Source: Aristolochia californica
Taxonomy: Eukaryota > Streptophyta > Magnoliopsida > Piperales > Aristolochiaceae
Direction of reading: 5' to 3'
NCBI GenBank assembly: GCA_029961685.1
Contig: JARWKL010000007.1
Location: forward strand, 13,339,013-13,403,012
Length of the DNA: 64,000 nt
Both the position numbers and the translations under genes were made by a program. Numbering within the stretch: position 1 is the first letter of the stretch; each line of letters starts with the position of its first letter. Positions 12,040 through 24,857 of this stretch are shown piece after piece. The notes beneath the pieces were generated by a model. That model did not search any database. It had not been told where the DNA came from and worked only from the letters and a program-made list of their open reading frames with translations.

Positions 12040-14063
12040 ATGTTAAAGATTCAAATGACCTATGGATCCAAAGCTTTTAAAGAGAATAACAAACGCTCAT
12101 TAAATTCTCAAGTGAACGTGCGGTGGGATATTTGCCCGAGTCAAACAGGCCATTATTTTGCCCATATTCAAAAAGTTGAGCTAACAATCACAGAACATTG
12201 TAAAGTGATTTGTCATGCGTAACGGGCTATATTTTGGTGTGAAATGACTTATGGATTGCAATTCAACACTCAGTTAAAAATCGCCCGCCTCCCCCGTTTC
12301 CTGACGATCGCAAAACCTTAGATATAAAAACGAAAGAGTGCATACGATCCCTAAAACATACAGACACTCTTTGGAAATATCTCTCTCTACATTTGTGCAT
12401 TGTGCATTTCCATTTTAGATGTACACTTGTTTCTTAAATCAGAACTTTGAGTTTTCGCTCCCCCTTCATCCCGTAAACAAAAAAGGCAAAAAAGATCACA
12501 ACAAAATAAAAATTTTATAGTTGATGTGTGGAAAATATTTAAAATAACAACTAATGTAAATAAAAAATATCTATTCACACACCACAAATGAACACAAAAG
12601 TTTTGTTATCCATATTTGGGAAATTCCATTAGTCCTACCCTATTAAGCTTGGAATTTTACATGAAGGATATTTTTTCTACACATGTTTTAAAAATAGATA
12701 TGCATGCTTGAAACATGTTAAAGATTCAAATGACTTATGGATCCAAAGCTTTCAACGAGAATAACAAACTCTCATTAAATTCTCAAGTGAACGTGCGGTG
12801 GGATATTTACCCGAGTCTAACAAGTCCTTATTTTGCCCATTTTCAAAAATGTGATCTAACAATCATAGATGATTGTAAAGTGATTTATCATGCGTAACGG
12901 GCTATATTTTTATATGAAATGACTTATGGATTGCGATTCAACACTCGGTTAAAAATCCTCTGCCACCAGTTTTTCCCGACGATTGAAAAAACTGAGATAT
13001 AAAAACTAAAAATAGCTTACAATCCCTAAAAATTACAGACACTCTTTCGAATTATCTCTCCCAACAATTGTGCATTGTGCTTTTCCATTTTAGATGTACA
13101 CTTTTTTCTTAAATCAAAACTTTTACTTTTCGCTCTCCCTTCATCCCGAAAACAAACAAGGCAAAAAGCTTACAAAAAAACGAAAATTTTATAGTTGATG
13201 TACGGAAAAAATTTAAAACAATAACAAATATAAATAAAGAAAATTTATTCGCCCAACACAAATGAACATAAAAGTTTTGTTATCCAATTTTGGGAAATTC
13301 CACTAGTTTAACCCTAATAGCTTGGAATTTTGCAAGAGAGAGATTTCATCCACACATGTTTTTAAAATGGATATGCATGTTTGAAACATGTTAAAGATGC
13401 AAATGAGCTATGGATGCAAAGCTTTTAAAGAGAATAACAAACACTCATTAAATTCTCAAGTGAACTTGCGGTGGGATACTTGGCCGAGTCAAACATGTCA
13501 ATATTTTGCCCATTTGCAAAAAGCTGACATAACTAATCATAGATGATTGTCATGTGATTTATCATGCGTAACGGGCTATATTTTTGTACGAAATGACTTA
13601 TGGATTGCAATTCAACACTCGGTTAAAAAATCTTCCGCAACCCGTTTTTCCCGACGATTGCAAAACCTGAGATATAAAAACGAAAAGGTGCTTACAATCC
13701 CTAAAAATTACAGACACTCTTTGGAATTATCTCTCTCTACACATGTGCATTGTGCGTTTCCGTTTCAGATGTACACATTTTTCTTAAATCAAAACTTCGA
13801 GTTTTTCGCTCTCCCTTCATCCCGTAAACAAAAAAGGCAAATAGATCACAGCAAACTGAAAATTTCATAGTTGATGTACGGAAAAAGTTTAAAACAATAA
13901 AAAAATTAAATGAAGAAAATTTATTCACACACCACAAATGTACACAAAAGTTTTGTTATCCAAGTTTGGGAAATTCCACTAGTCCAAAACTAATATCTTG
14001 GAATTTTACATGAAGCAGATTTTTTCTACACATGTCTTAAAAATGGGTATGCATGCCAGAAAC
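12040..14063 (+). repeat. HOR 7 (A 12040, B 12715, C 13388)
   Basis: 2,024 bp. Private changes include TTTCCTGACGATC near 12297 (a CpG transition), TTTCAACGAG near 12750 and GATACTTGGCCG near 13475. The longer 107-codon forward frame at 13547-13870 exists only because of point changes in this copy, so I do not call it a gene. Confidence 0.88.
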
Positions 14064-16763
14064 ATGTTAAATATTCAAATGACCTATGAATCCAAAGCTT
14101 TTAAAGAGAATAACAAACGCTCATTAAATTCTCAAGTGAACGTGCGGTGGGATATTTGCCCGAGTCAAACAGGCCATTATTTTGCCCATATTCAAAAAGT
14201 TGAGCTAACAATCACAGAACATTGTAAAGTGATTTGTCATGCGTAACGGGCTATATTTTTGTGTGAAATGACTTATGGATTGCAATTCAACGCTCAGTTA
14301 AAAATCGCCCGCCTCCCCCGTTTCCCGACGATCGCAAAACCTTAGATATAAAAACGAAAGAGTGCATACGATCCCTAAAACATACAGACACTCTTTGGAA
14401 ATATCTCTCTCTACATTTGTGCATTGTGCATTTCCATTTTAGATGTACACTTTTTTCTTAAATCAGAACTTTGAGTTTTCACTCCCCCTTCATCCCGTAA
14501 ACAAAAAAGGCAAAAAAGATCACAACAAAATAAAAAATTTATAGTTGATGTGTGGAAAATATTTAAAATAACAACTAATGTAAATAAAAAAATATCTATT
14601 CACACACCACAAATGAACACAAAAGTTTTGTTATCCATGTTTGGGAAATTCCATTAGTCCTACCCTATAAAGCTTGGAATTTTACATGAAGGAGATTTTT
14701 TCTACACATGTTTTAAAAATAGATATGCATGCTTGAAACATGTTAAAGATTCAAATGACTTATGGATCCAAAGCTTTTAACGAGAATAACAAACGCTCAA
14801 TAAATTCTCAAGTGAACATGCGGTGGGATATTTACCCGAGTCTAACAAGTCATTATTTTGCCCATTTTCAAAAATGTGATCTAACAATCATAGATGATTG
14901 TAAAGTGATTTATCATGCGTAACGGGCTATATTTTTGTATGAAATGACTTATGGATTGCCATTCAACACTCGGTTAAAAATCCTCTGCCACCAGTTTTTC
15001 CCGACGATTGCAAAAACTGAGATATAAAAACTAAAAATAGCTTACAATCCCTAAAAATTACAGACACTCTTTCGAATTATCTCTCCCTACAATTGTGCAT
15101 TGTGCTTTTCCATTTTAGATGTACACTTTTTTCTTAAATCAAAACTTTTACTTTTCGCTCTCCCTTCATCCCGAAAACAAACAAGCCAAAAAGCTTACAA
15201 AAAAACGAAAATTTTATAGTTGATGTACGGAAAAAATTTAAAACAATAACAAATATAAATAAAGAAAATTTATTCGCCCAACACAAATGAACACAAAAGT
15301 TTTGTTATCCAATTTTGGGAAATTCCACTAGTTTAACCCTAATAGCTTGGAATTTTGCAAGAGAGAGATTTCATCCACACATGTTTTTAAAATGGATATG
15401 CATGTTTGAAAATGCATAAAGATGCAAATGAGCTATGGATGCAAAGCTTTTAAAGAGAATAACAAACGCTCATTAAATTCTCAAGTGAACTTGCAGTGGG
15501 ATATTTGCCCGAGTCAAACATGTAAATATTTTGCCCATTTGCAAAAAGCTGACATAACTAATCATAGATGATTGTAATGTGATTTATCATGCGTAACGGG
15601 CTATATTTTTGTACGAAATGACTTATGGATTGCAATTCAACACTCGGTTAAAAAATCCTCCGCAACCCGTTTTTCCCGACGATTGCAAAACCTGAGATAT
15701 AAAAACGAAAAGGTGCTTACAATCCCTAAAAATTACAGACACTCTTTGGAATTATCTCTCTCTACATATGTGCATTGTGCGTTTCCGTTTCAGATGTACA
15801 CATTTTTCTTAAATCAAAACTTCGACTTTTTCGCTCTCCCTTCATCCCGTAAACAAAAAAAGGCAAATAGATCACAGCAAACTGAAAATTTCATAGTTGA
15901 TGTACGGAAAAAGTTTAAAACAATAAAAAAAGTAAATGAAGAAAATTTATTCACGCACCACAAATGAACACAAAAGTTTTGTTATCCAAGTTTGGGAAAT
16001 TCCACTAGTCCAAAACTAATATCTTGGAATTTTACATGAAGCAGATTTTTTCTACACATGTTTTAAAAATGGGTATGCATGCCAGAAACATGTTAAAGGT
16101 TCAAATGACCTATGGATCCAAAGCTTTTAAAGAGAATAACAAACGCTCATTAAATTCTCAAGTGAACGTGCGGTGGGATATTTGCCCGAGTCAAACAAGC
16201 CATTATTTTGCCCATATTCAAAAAGTTGAGCTAACAATCACAGAACATTGTAAAGTGATTTGTCATGCGTAACAGGCTATATTTTGGTGTGAAAAAACTT
16301 ATGGACTGCAATTCAACGCTCAGTTAAAAATCGCCCGCCTCCCCCGTTTCCCGACGATCGCAAAACCTTAGATATAAAAACGAAAGAGTGCATACGATCC
16401 CTAAAACATACAGACACTCTTTGGAAATATCTCTCTCTACATATGTGCATTGTGCGTTTCCGTTTCAGATGTACACATTTTTCTTAAATCAAAACTTCGA
16501 GTTTTTCGCTCTCCCTTCATCCCGTAAACAAAAAAGGCAAATAGATGACAGCAAACTGAAAATTTCATAGTTGATGTACGGAAAAAGTTTAAAACAATAA
16601 AAAAAGTAAATGAAGAAAATTTATTCACACACCACAAATGTACACAAAAGTTTTGTTATCCAAGTTTGGGAAATTCCACTAGTCCAAAACTAATATCTTG
16701 GAATTTTACATGAAGCAGATTTTTTCTACACATGTCTTAAAAATGGGTATGCATGCCAGAAAC
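14064..16763 (+). repeat. Tetramer HOR A-B-C-X, first copy
   Basis: A 14064, B 14740, C 15413 and hybrid X 16090 make 2,700 bp. Variants shared with the next tetramer are GAACATGCGG in B (near 14814 and 17514), ACTTCGACTTTTTCG in C, and CGTAACAGGCTA with TTCAACGCTC in X. These shared errors show the tetramer was duplicated as a block. The C monomer start reads AATGCATAAAG in place of ACATGTTAAAG (15411). Confidence 0.85.
16090..16763 (+). repeat. Hybrid monomer X (A 5' half / C 3' half)
   Basis: A-type through GGAAATATC (about 16423-16431), then C-type from CATATGTGCATTGTGCG (about 16439). The switch lies in the short pyrimidine tract CTCTCTCTAC shared by both types. Its length of 674 bp shows an in-register exchange between an A and a C monomer, which adds one monomer to the HOR. 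Confidence 0.9.
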
Positions 16764-19462
16764 ATGTTAAAGATTCAAATGACCTATGGATCCAAAGCTT
16801 TTAAAGAGAATAACAAACGCTCATTAAATTCTCAAGTGAACGTGCGGTGGGATATTTGCCCGAGTCAAACAGGCCATTATTTTGCCCATATTCAAAAAGT
16901 TGAGCTAACAATCACAGAACATTGTAAAGTGATTTGTCATGCGTAACGGGCTATATTTTTGTGTGAAATGACTTATGGATTGCAATTGAACACTCAGTTA
17001 AAAATCGCCCGCCTCCCCCGTTTCCCGACGATCGCAAAACCTTAGATATAAAAACGAAAGAGTGCATACGATCCCTAAAACATACAGACACTCTTTGGAA
17101 ATATCTCTCTCTAAATTTGTGCATTGTGCATTTCCATTTTAGATGTACACTTTTTTCTTAAATCAGAACTTTGAGTTTTCGCTCCCCCTTCATCCCGTAA
17201 ACAAAAAAGGCAAAAAAGATCACAACAAAATGAAAAATTTATAGTTGATGTGTGGAAAATATTTAAAATAACAACTAATGTAAATAAAAAAATATCTATT
17301 CACACACCACAAATGAACACAAAAGTTTTGTTATCCATGTTTGGGAAATTCCATTAGTCCTACCCTATTAAGCTTGGAATTTTACATGAAGGAGATTTTT
17401 TCTACACATGTTTTAAAAATAGATATGCATGCTTGAAACATGTTAAAGATTCAAATGACTTATGGATCCAAAGCTTTTAACGAGAATAACAAACGCTCAA
17501 AAAATTCTCAAGTGAACATGCGGTGGGATATTTACCCGAGTCTAACAAGTCATTATTTTGCCCATTTTCAAAAATGTGATCTAACAATCATAGATGATTG
17601 TAAAGTGATTTATCATGCGTAACGGGCTATATTTTTGTATGAAATGACTTATGGATTGCAATTCAACACTCGGTTAAAAATCCTCTGCCACCAGTTTTTC
17701 CCGACGATTGCAAAAACTGAGATATAAAAACTAAAAATAGCCTACAATCCCTAAAAATTACAGACACTCTTTCGAATTATCTCTCCCTACAATTGTGCAT
17801 TGTGCTTTTCCATTTTAGATGTACACTTTTTTCTTAAATCAAAACTTTTACTTTTCGCTCTCCCTTCATCCCGAAAACAAACAAGGCAAAAAGCTTACAA
17901 AAAAACGAAAATTTTATAGTTGATGTACGGAAAAAATTTAAAACAATAACAAATATAAATAAATAAAATTTATTCGCCCAACACAAATGAACACAAAAGT
18001 TTTGTTATCCAATTTTGGGAAATTCCACTAGTTTAACCCTAATAGCTTGGAATTTTGCAAGAGAGAGATTTCATCCACACTTGTTTTTAAAATGGATATG
18101 CTTGTTTGAAACATGTTAAAGATGCAAATGAGCTATGGATACAAAGCTTTTAAAGACAATAACAAACGCTCATTAAATTCTCAAGTGAACTTGCGGTGGG
18201 ATATTTGCCCGAGTCAAACATGTCAATATTTTGCCCATTTGCAAAAAGCTGACATAACTAATCATAGATGATTGTAATGTGATTTATCATGCGTAACGGG
18301 CTATATTTTTGTACGAAATAACTTATGGATTGCAATTCAACACTCAGTTAAAAAATCCTCCGCAACCCGTTTTTCCCGACGATTGCAAAACCTGAGATAT
18401 AAAAACGAAAAGGTGCTTACAATCCCTAAAAATTACAGACACTCTTTGGAATTATCTCTCTCTACATATGTGCATTGTGCATTTCCGTTTCAGATGTACA
18501 CATTTTTCTTAAATCAAAACTTCGACTTTTTCGCTCTCCCTTCATCCCGTAAACAAAAAAGGCAAATAGATCACAGCAAACAGAAAATTTCGTAGTTGAT
18601 GTACGGAAAAAGTTTAAAACAATAAAAAAAGTAAATGAAGAAAATTTATTCACGCACCACAAATGAACACAAAAGTTTTTTTATCCAAGTTTGGGAAATT
18701 CCACTAGTCCAAAACTAATATCTTGGAATTTTACATGAAGCAGATTTTTTCTACACATGTTTTAAAAATGGGTATGCATGCCAGAAACATGTTAAAGATT
18801 CAAATGACCTATGGATCCAAAGCTTTTAAAGAGAATAAAAAACGCTCATTAAATTCTCAAGTGAACGTGCAGTGGGATATTTGCCCGAGTCAAACAAGCC
18901 ATTATTTTGCCCATATTCAAAAAGTTGAGCTAACAATCACAGAACATTGTAAAGTGATTTGTCATGCGTAACAGGCTATATTTTGGTGTGAAATAACTTA
19001 TGGATTGCAATTCAACGCTCAGTTAAAAATCGCCTGCCTCCCCCGTTTCCCGACGATCGCAAAACCTTAGATATAAAAACGAAAGAGTGCATACGATCCC
19101 TAAAACATACAGACACTCTTTGGAAATATCTCTCTCTACATATGTGCATTGTGCGTTTCCGTTTCAGATGTACACATTTTTCTTAAATCAAAACTTCGAG
19201 TTTTTCGCTCTCCCTTCATCCCGTAAACAAAAAAGGCAAATAGATCACAGCAAACTGAAAATTTCATAGTTGATGTACGGAAAAAGTTTAAAACAATAAA
19301 AAAAGTAAATGAAGAAAATTTATTCACACACCACAAATGAACACAAAAGTTTTGTTATCCAAGTTTGGGAAATTCCACTAGTCCAAAACTAATATCTTGG
19401 AATTTTACATGAAGCAGATTTTTTCTACACATGTTTTAAAAATGGGTATGCATGCCAGAAAC
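16764..19462 (+). repeat. Tetramer HOR A-B-C-X, second copy
   Basis: A 16764, B 17440, C 18113 and X 18789 make 2,699 bp. It is a tandem duplicate of 14064-16763 by order, length and shared private variants. A following A monomer (19463) carries TTAAATATTCAAATG, otherwise seen only at 14064, which supports block-wise copying. Confidence 0.85.
18789..19462 (+). repeat. Hybrid monomer X, duplicate copy
   Basis: It has the same A-to-C switch as the hybrid at 16090, here at about 19129-19141, and the same private CGTAACAGGCTA (near 18967) and TTCAACGCTC. It was copied with its tetramer rather than formed independently. Confidence 0.9.
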
Positions 19463-20809
19463 ATGTTAAATATTCAAATGACCTATGGATCCAAAGCTTT
19501 TAAAGAGAATAACAAACGCTCATTAAATTCTCAAATGAACGTGCGGTGGGATATTTGCCCGAGTCAAACAGGCCATTATTTTGCCCATATTCAAAAAGTT
19601 GAGCTAACAATCACAGAACATTGTAAAGTGATTTGTCATGCATAACGGGCTATATTTTGGTGTGAAATGATTTATGGATTGCAATTCAACACTCAGTTAA
19701 AAATCGCCCGCCTCCCCCGTTTCCCGACGATCGCAAAACCTTAGATATAAAAACGAAAGAGTGCACACGATCCCTAAAACAAACAGACACTCTTTGGAAA
19801 TATCTCTCTCTACATTTGTGCATTGTGCATTTCCATTTTAGATGTACACTTTTTTCTTAAATCAGAACTTTGAGTTTTCGCTCCCCCTTCATCCCGTAAA
19901 CAAAAAAGGCAAAAAAGATCACAACAAAATAAAAATTTTATAGTTGATGTGTGGAAAATATTTAAAATAACAACTAATGTAAATAAAAAATATCTATTCA
20001 CACACCACAAATGAACACAAAAGTTTTGTTATCCATATTTGGGAAATTCCATTAGTCCAACCCTATTAAGCTTGGAATTTTACATGAAGGAGATTTTTTC
20101 TACACATGTTTTAAAAATGGATATGCATGCTTGAAACATGTTAAAGATTCAAATGACTTATGGATCCAAAGCTTTTAACGAGAATAACAAACGCTCATTA
20201 AATTCTCAAGTGAACGTGCGGTGGGATATTTACCCGAGTCTAACAAGTCATTATTTTGCCCATTTCAAAAATGTGATCTAACAATCATAGATGATTGTAA
20301 AGTGATTTATCATGCGTAACGGGCTATATTTTTGTATGAAATGACTTATGGATTTCAATTCAACACTCAGTTCAAAATCCTCTGCCACCAGTTTTTCCCG
20401 ACGATTGCAAAAACTGAGATATAAAAACTAAAAATAGCTTACAATCCCTAAAAATTACAGACACTCTTTCGAATTATCTCTCCCTACAATTGTGCATTGT
20501 GCTTTTCCATTTTAGATGTACATTTTTTTCTTAAATCAAAACTTTTACTTTTCGCTCTCCCTTCATCCCGAAAACAAACAAGGCAAAAAGCTTACAAAAA
20601 AACGAAAATTTTATAGTTGATGTACGGAAAAAATTTAAAACAATAACAAATATAAATAAAGAAAATTTATTCGCCCAACACAAATGAACACAAAAGTTTT
20701 TTTATCCAATTTTGGGAAATTCCACTAGTTTAACCCTAATTGCTTGGAATTTTGCAAGAGAGAGATTTCATCCACACATGTTTTTAAAATGGATATGCAT
20801 GTTTGAAAC
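19463..20809 (+). repeat. A (19463) and B (20138) monomers of the rearranged zone
   Basis: Both are ordinary parental types, 675 and 672 bp. This is the last A monomer in the window with its complete parental sequence. B has lost one T in its CCCATTTTCAAAAATG tract (near 20259), breaking the forward frame. Confidence 0.85.
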
Positions 20810-21485
20810 ATGTTAAAGATGCAAAAGAGCTATGGATGCAAAGCTTTTAAAGAGAATAACAAACGCTCATTAAATTCTCAAGTGAACTTGCGGTGGGATA
20901 TTTGCCCGAGTCAAACATGTCAATATTTTGCCCATTTGCAAAAAGCTAACATAACTAATCATAGATGATTGTGATGTGATTTATCATGCGTAACGGGCTA
21001 TATTTTTGTCTAAAATGACTTATGGATTGCAATTCAACACTCAGTTAAAAATCCTCCGCAACCCATTTTTCCCGACGATTGCAAAACCTGAGATGTAAAA
21101 ACGAAAAGGTGCTTACAATCCCTAAAAATTACAGACACTGTTTGGAATTATCTCTCCCTACAATTGTGCATTGTGCTTTTCCATTTTAGATGTACACTTT
21201 TTTCTTAAATCAGAACTTTGAGTTTTCGCTCCCCCTTCATCCCGTAAACAAAAAAGGCAAAAAAGATCACAACAAAATAAAAATTTTTTAGTTGATGTGT
21301 GGAAAATATTTAAAATAACAACTAATGTAAATAAAAAATATCTATTCACACACCACAAATGAACACAAAAGTTTTGTTATCCAAGTTTGGGAAATTCCAT
21401 TAGTCCAACCCTATTAAGCTTGGAATTTTACATGAAGGAGATTTTTTCTACACATGTTTTAAAAATGGATATGCATGCTTGAAAC
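20810..21485 (+). repeat. Hybrid monomer C 5' / A 3'
   Basis: C-type from its start through CCTGAGATGTAAAAACG (about 21100) to CACTGTTTGGAATTATC. A short B-like tract follows (CTCCCTACAATTG, GCTTTTCC; about 21153-21182), then A-type (CAGAACTTTGAG). The same composite joint occurs in the monomer at 22161 and in every A', so this looks like the precursor of the A' 3' part. Confidence 0.85.
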
Positions 21486-22160
21486 ATGTTAATGATTCAA
21501 ATGACTTATGGATCCAAAGCTTTTAACGAGAATAACAAACGCTCATTAAATTCTCAAGTGAACGTGCGGTGGGATATTTACCCGAATCTAACAAGTCATT
21601 ATTTTGCCCATTTTCAAAAATGTGATCTAACAATCATAGATGATTGTAAAGTGATTTATCATGCGTAACGGGCTATATTTTTGTATGAAATGACTTATGG
21701 ATTGCAATTCAACATTCAGTTAAAAATCCTCCACAACCCATTTTTCCCGACGATTGCAAAACCTGAGATATAAAAACGAAAAGGTGCTTACAATCCCTAA
21801 AAATTACAGACACTGTTTGGAATTATCTCTCTCTACATATGTGCATTGTGCCTTTCTATTTCAGATGTACACATTTTTCTGAAATCAAAACTTCGAGTTT
21901 TTCGCTCTCCCTTCATCCCGTAAACAAAAAAGGCAAATATAGATCACAGCAAACTGAAAATTTCATAGATGATGTACGGAAAAAGTTTAAAAAATAAAAA
22001 AAGTAAACGAAAAAAATTTATTCACACACCACAAATGAACGCAAAAGTTTTGTTATCCAAGTTTGGGAAATTCCACTAGTCCTAAATTAATATCTTGGAA
22101 TTTTACATGAAGCAGATTTTTTCTACACATGTTTTAAAAATGGGTATGCATGCCAGAAAC
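21486..22160 (+). repeat. Hybrid monomer B 5' / C 3'
   Basis: B-type through ATGATTGTAAAGTG and CAGTTAAAAATCCTC, then C-type from about 21730 (CACAACCCATTTTTCC, then CTCTCTCTACATATG). Private changes in the 3' part include TTTCTGAAATC near 21877 and GCAAATATAGATC near 21931. It is not duplicated elsewhere in the window. Confidence 0.82.
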
Positions 22161-22835
22161 ATGTTAAAGATTCAAATGACCTATGGATCCAAAGCTTTTA
22201 AAGAGAATAACATATGCTCATTAAATTCTCAGGTGAACGTGCGGTGGGATATTTGCCCGAGTCAAACAGGCCATTATTTTGCCCATATTCAAAAAGTTGA
22301 GCTATTAATCACAGAACATTGTAAAATGATTTGTCATGCGTAACGGGCTATATTTTGGTGTGAAATGACTTATGGATTGCAATTCAACACACAGTTAAAA
22401 ATCGCCCGCCTCCCCCGTTTCCCGACGATTGCAAAACCTGAGATATAAAAACGAAAAGGTGCTTACAATCCCTAAAAATTACAGACACTGTTTGGAATTA
22501 TCTCTCCCTACAATTGTGCATTGTGCTTTTCCATTTTAGATGTACACTTTTTTCTTAAATCAGAACTTTGAGTTTTCGCTCCCCCTTCATCCCGTAAACA
22601 AAAAAGGCAAAAAAGATCACAACAAAATAAAAATTTTTTAGTTGATGTGTGGAAAATATTTAAAATAACAACTAATGTAAATAAAAAATATCTATTCACA
22701 CACCACAAATGAACACAAAAGTTTTGTTATCCAAGTTTGGGAAATTCCATTAGTCCAACCCTATTAAGCTTGGAATTTTACATGAGGGAGATTTTTTCTA
22801 CACATGTTTTAAAAATGGATATGCATGCTTGAAAC
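22161..22835 (+). repeat. Hybrid monomer A/C/A (intermediate form)
   Basis: A-type until CCCGACGAT at 22421-22429. It then has C-like GCAAAACCTGAGATATAAAAACG, the B-like CTCCCTACAATTG joint, and the A 3' half. It has the A' joint but still the old A 5' half, so it is structurally intermediate between A and A'. Confidence 0.85.
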
Positions 22836-24181
22836 ATGTTAAAGATTCAAATGACTTATGGATCCAAAGCTTTTAACGAGAATAACAAACGCTCACTAAA
22901 TTCTCAAGTGAACGTGCGGTGGGATATTTACCCGAGTCTAACAAGTCATAATTTTGCCCATTTTCAAAAATGTGATCTAACAATCATTGATGATTGTAAA
23001 GTGATTTATCATGCGTAACGGGCTATATTTTTGTATGAAATGACTTATGGATTGCAATTCAACACTCAGTTAAAAATCCTCTGCCACCAGTTTTTCCCGA
23101 CGATTGCAAAAACTGAGATATAAAAACTAAAAAGAGCTTACAATCCCTAAAAATTACAGACACTCTTTGGAATTATCTCTCCCTACAATTGTGCATTGTG
23201 CTTTTCCATTTTAGATGTACACTTTTTTCTTAAATCAAAACTTTTACTTTTCGCTCTCCCTTCATCCCGAAAACAAACAAGGCAAAAAGCTTACAAAAAA
23301 ACGAAAATTTTATAGTTGATGTGCGGAAAAAATTTAAAACAATAACAAATATAAATAATGAAAATTTATTCGCCCAACACAAATGAACACAAAAGATTTG
23401 TTATCCAATTTTGGGAAATTCCACTAGTTTAACCCTAATAGCTTGGAATTTTGCAAGAGAGAGATTTCATCCACACATGTTTTTAAAATGGAGATGCATG
23501 TTTGAAACATGTTAAAGATGCAAATGAGCTATGGATGCAAAGCTTTTAAAGAGAATAACAAACGCTCATTAAATTCTCAAGTGAACTTGCGGTGGGATAT
23601 TTGCCCCAGTCAAACATGTCAATATTTTGCCCATTTGCAAAAAGCTGACATAATTATCATAGATGATTGTAATGTGATTTATCATGCGTAACGGGCTATA
23701 TTTTTGTATGAAATGACTTATGGATTGCAATTCAACACTCTGTTAAAAAATCCTCCGCAACCCATTTTTCCCGACGATTGCAAAACCTGAGATATAAAAA
23801 CGAAAAGGTGCTTACAATCCCTAAAAATTAAAGACACTCTTTGGAATTATCTCTCTCTACACATGTGCATTGTGCCTTTCCGTTTCAGATGTACACATTT
23901 TTCTTAAATCAAAACTTCGAGTTTTTCGCTCTCCCTTCATCCTGTAAACAAAAAAGGCAAATAGATCACAGCAAACTGAAAATTTCATAGTTGATGTGCG
24001 GAAAAAGGTTAAAACAATAAAAAAAGTAAATGAAGAAAATTTATTCACACACCACAAATGAACACAAAAGTTTTGTTATCCAAGTTTGGAAAATTCCACT
24101 AGTCCAAAACTAATATCTTGGAATTTTACATGAAGCAGATTTTTTCTACACGTCTTAAAATTGGGTATGCATGCCAGAAAC
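22836..24181 (+). repeat. B (22836) and C (23509) monomers before the first A'
   Basis: B has GCTCACTAAATTC and is preceded by CATGAGGGAG, states found again in the units at 28908 and 32958. C has TAATTATCATAG near 23651, a single change away from the TAATCATCATAG of all later C copies, and has lost two bases in CTACACGTCTT near 24145. Confidence 0.85.
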
Positions 24182-24857
24182 ATGTTAAAGATTCAAATGA
24201 CCTATGGATCCAAAGCTTTTAAAGAGAATAACAAACGCTCATTAAATTCTCAAGTGAACTTGCGGTGGGATATTTGCCCGAGTCAAACATGTCAATATTT
24301 TGCCCATTTGCAAAAAGCTGACATAACTAATCATAGATGATTGTAATGTGATTTATCATGCGTAACGGGCTATATTTTTGTACGAAATGACTTATGGATT
24401 GCAATTCAACACTCGGTTAAAAAATCCTCCGCAACCCGTTTTTCCCGACGATTGCAAAACCTGAGATATAAAAACGAAAAGGTGCTTACAATCCCTAAAA
24501 ATTACAGGCACTGTTTGGAATTATGTCTCCCTACAATTGTGCATTGTGATTTTCCATTTAAGATGTACACTTTTTTCTTAAATCAGAACTTTGAGTTTTC
24601 GCTCCCCCTTCATCCCGTAAACAAAAAAGGCAAAAAAGATCACAACAAAATAAAAAATTTTTAGTTGATGTGTGGAAAATATTTAAAATAATAACTAATG
24701 TAAATAAAAAATATCTATTCACACACCACAAGTGAACACAAAAGTTTTGTTATCCAAGTTTGGGAAATTCCATTAGTCCAACCCTATTAAGCTTGGAATT
24801 TTACATGAAGGAGATTTTTTCTACACATGTTTTAAAAATGGATATGCATGCTTGAAC
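24182..24857 (+). repeat. Monomer type A' (first mosaic A/C/A copy)
   Basis: The first ~30 bases are A-type (GGATCC at 24206). From GAACTTGCGG (about 24256) it is C-like, including ATAACTAATCAT and ACCCGTTTTTCC. A short B-like tract (CTCCCTACAATTG) follows near 24527, then A-type again from CAGAACTTTGAG onward. The C-like middle matches the region I form of C, not the C now beside it, which dates the exchange before the C change to ATAATCATCAT. All later A-position monomers share this structure. Confidence 0.88.

Larger units (their letters stand above)
1..16089 (+). repeat. Region I: eight A-B-C higher-order repeats (older, more diverged)
   Basis: HOR starts are at 1, 2026, 4034, 6016, 8032, 10057, 12040 and 14064. 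Unit lengths vary from 1,982 to 2,026 bp because of deletions of 17, 39, 10 and 42 bp in individual monomers. Type A here keeps its own middle (CGCCCGCCTCCCCCGTTTCC) and GAACGTGCGG. Type C carries ATAACTAATCAT. Copies differ from each other by more scattered point changes than copies in the right half. Confidence 0.93.
16090..24181 (+). repeat. Region II: rearranged zone with hybrid monomers
   Basis: Monomer order is X(16090) A(16764) B(17440) C(18113) X(18789) A(19463) B(20138) C/A(20810) B/C(21486) A*(22161) B(22836) C(23509). X is A joined to C. The strict trimer phase is broken here and hybrids of several kinds sit side by side. The zone separates old-type HORs on the left from A'-type HORs on the right. 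Confidence 0.9.

Noticed and set aside
15411..15422. AATGCATAAAG at a C unit start as a designed or functional alternative junction
   Set aside because: Single occurrence; best read as a small local replacement in one copy of ACATGTTAAAG.
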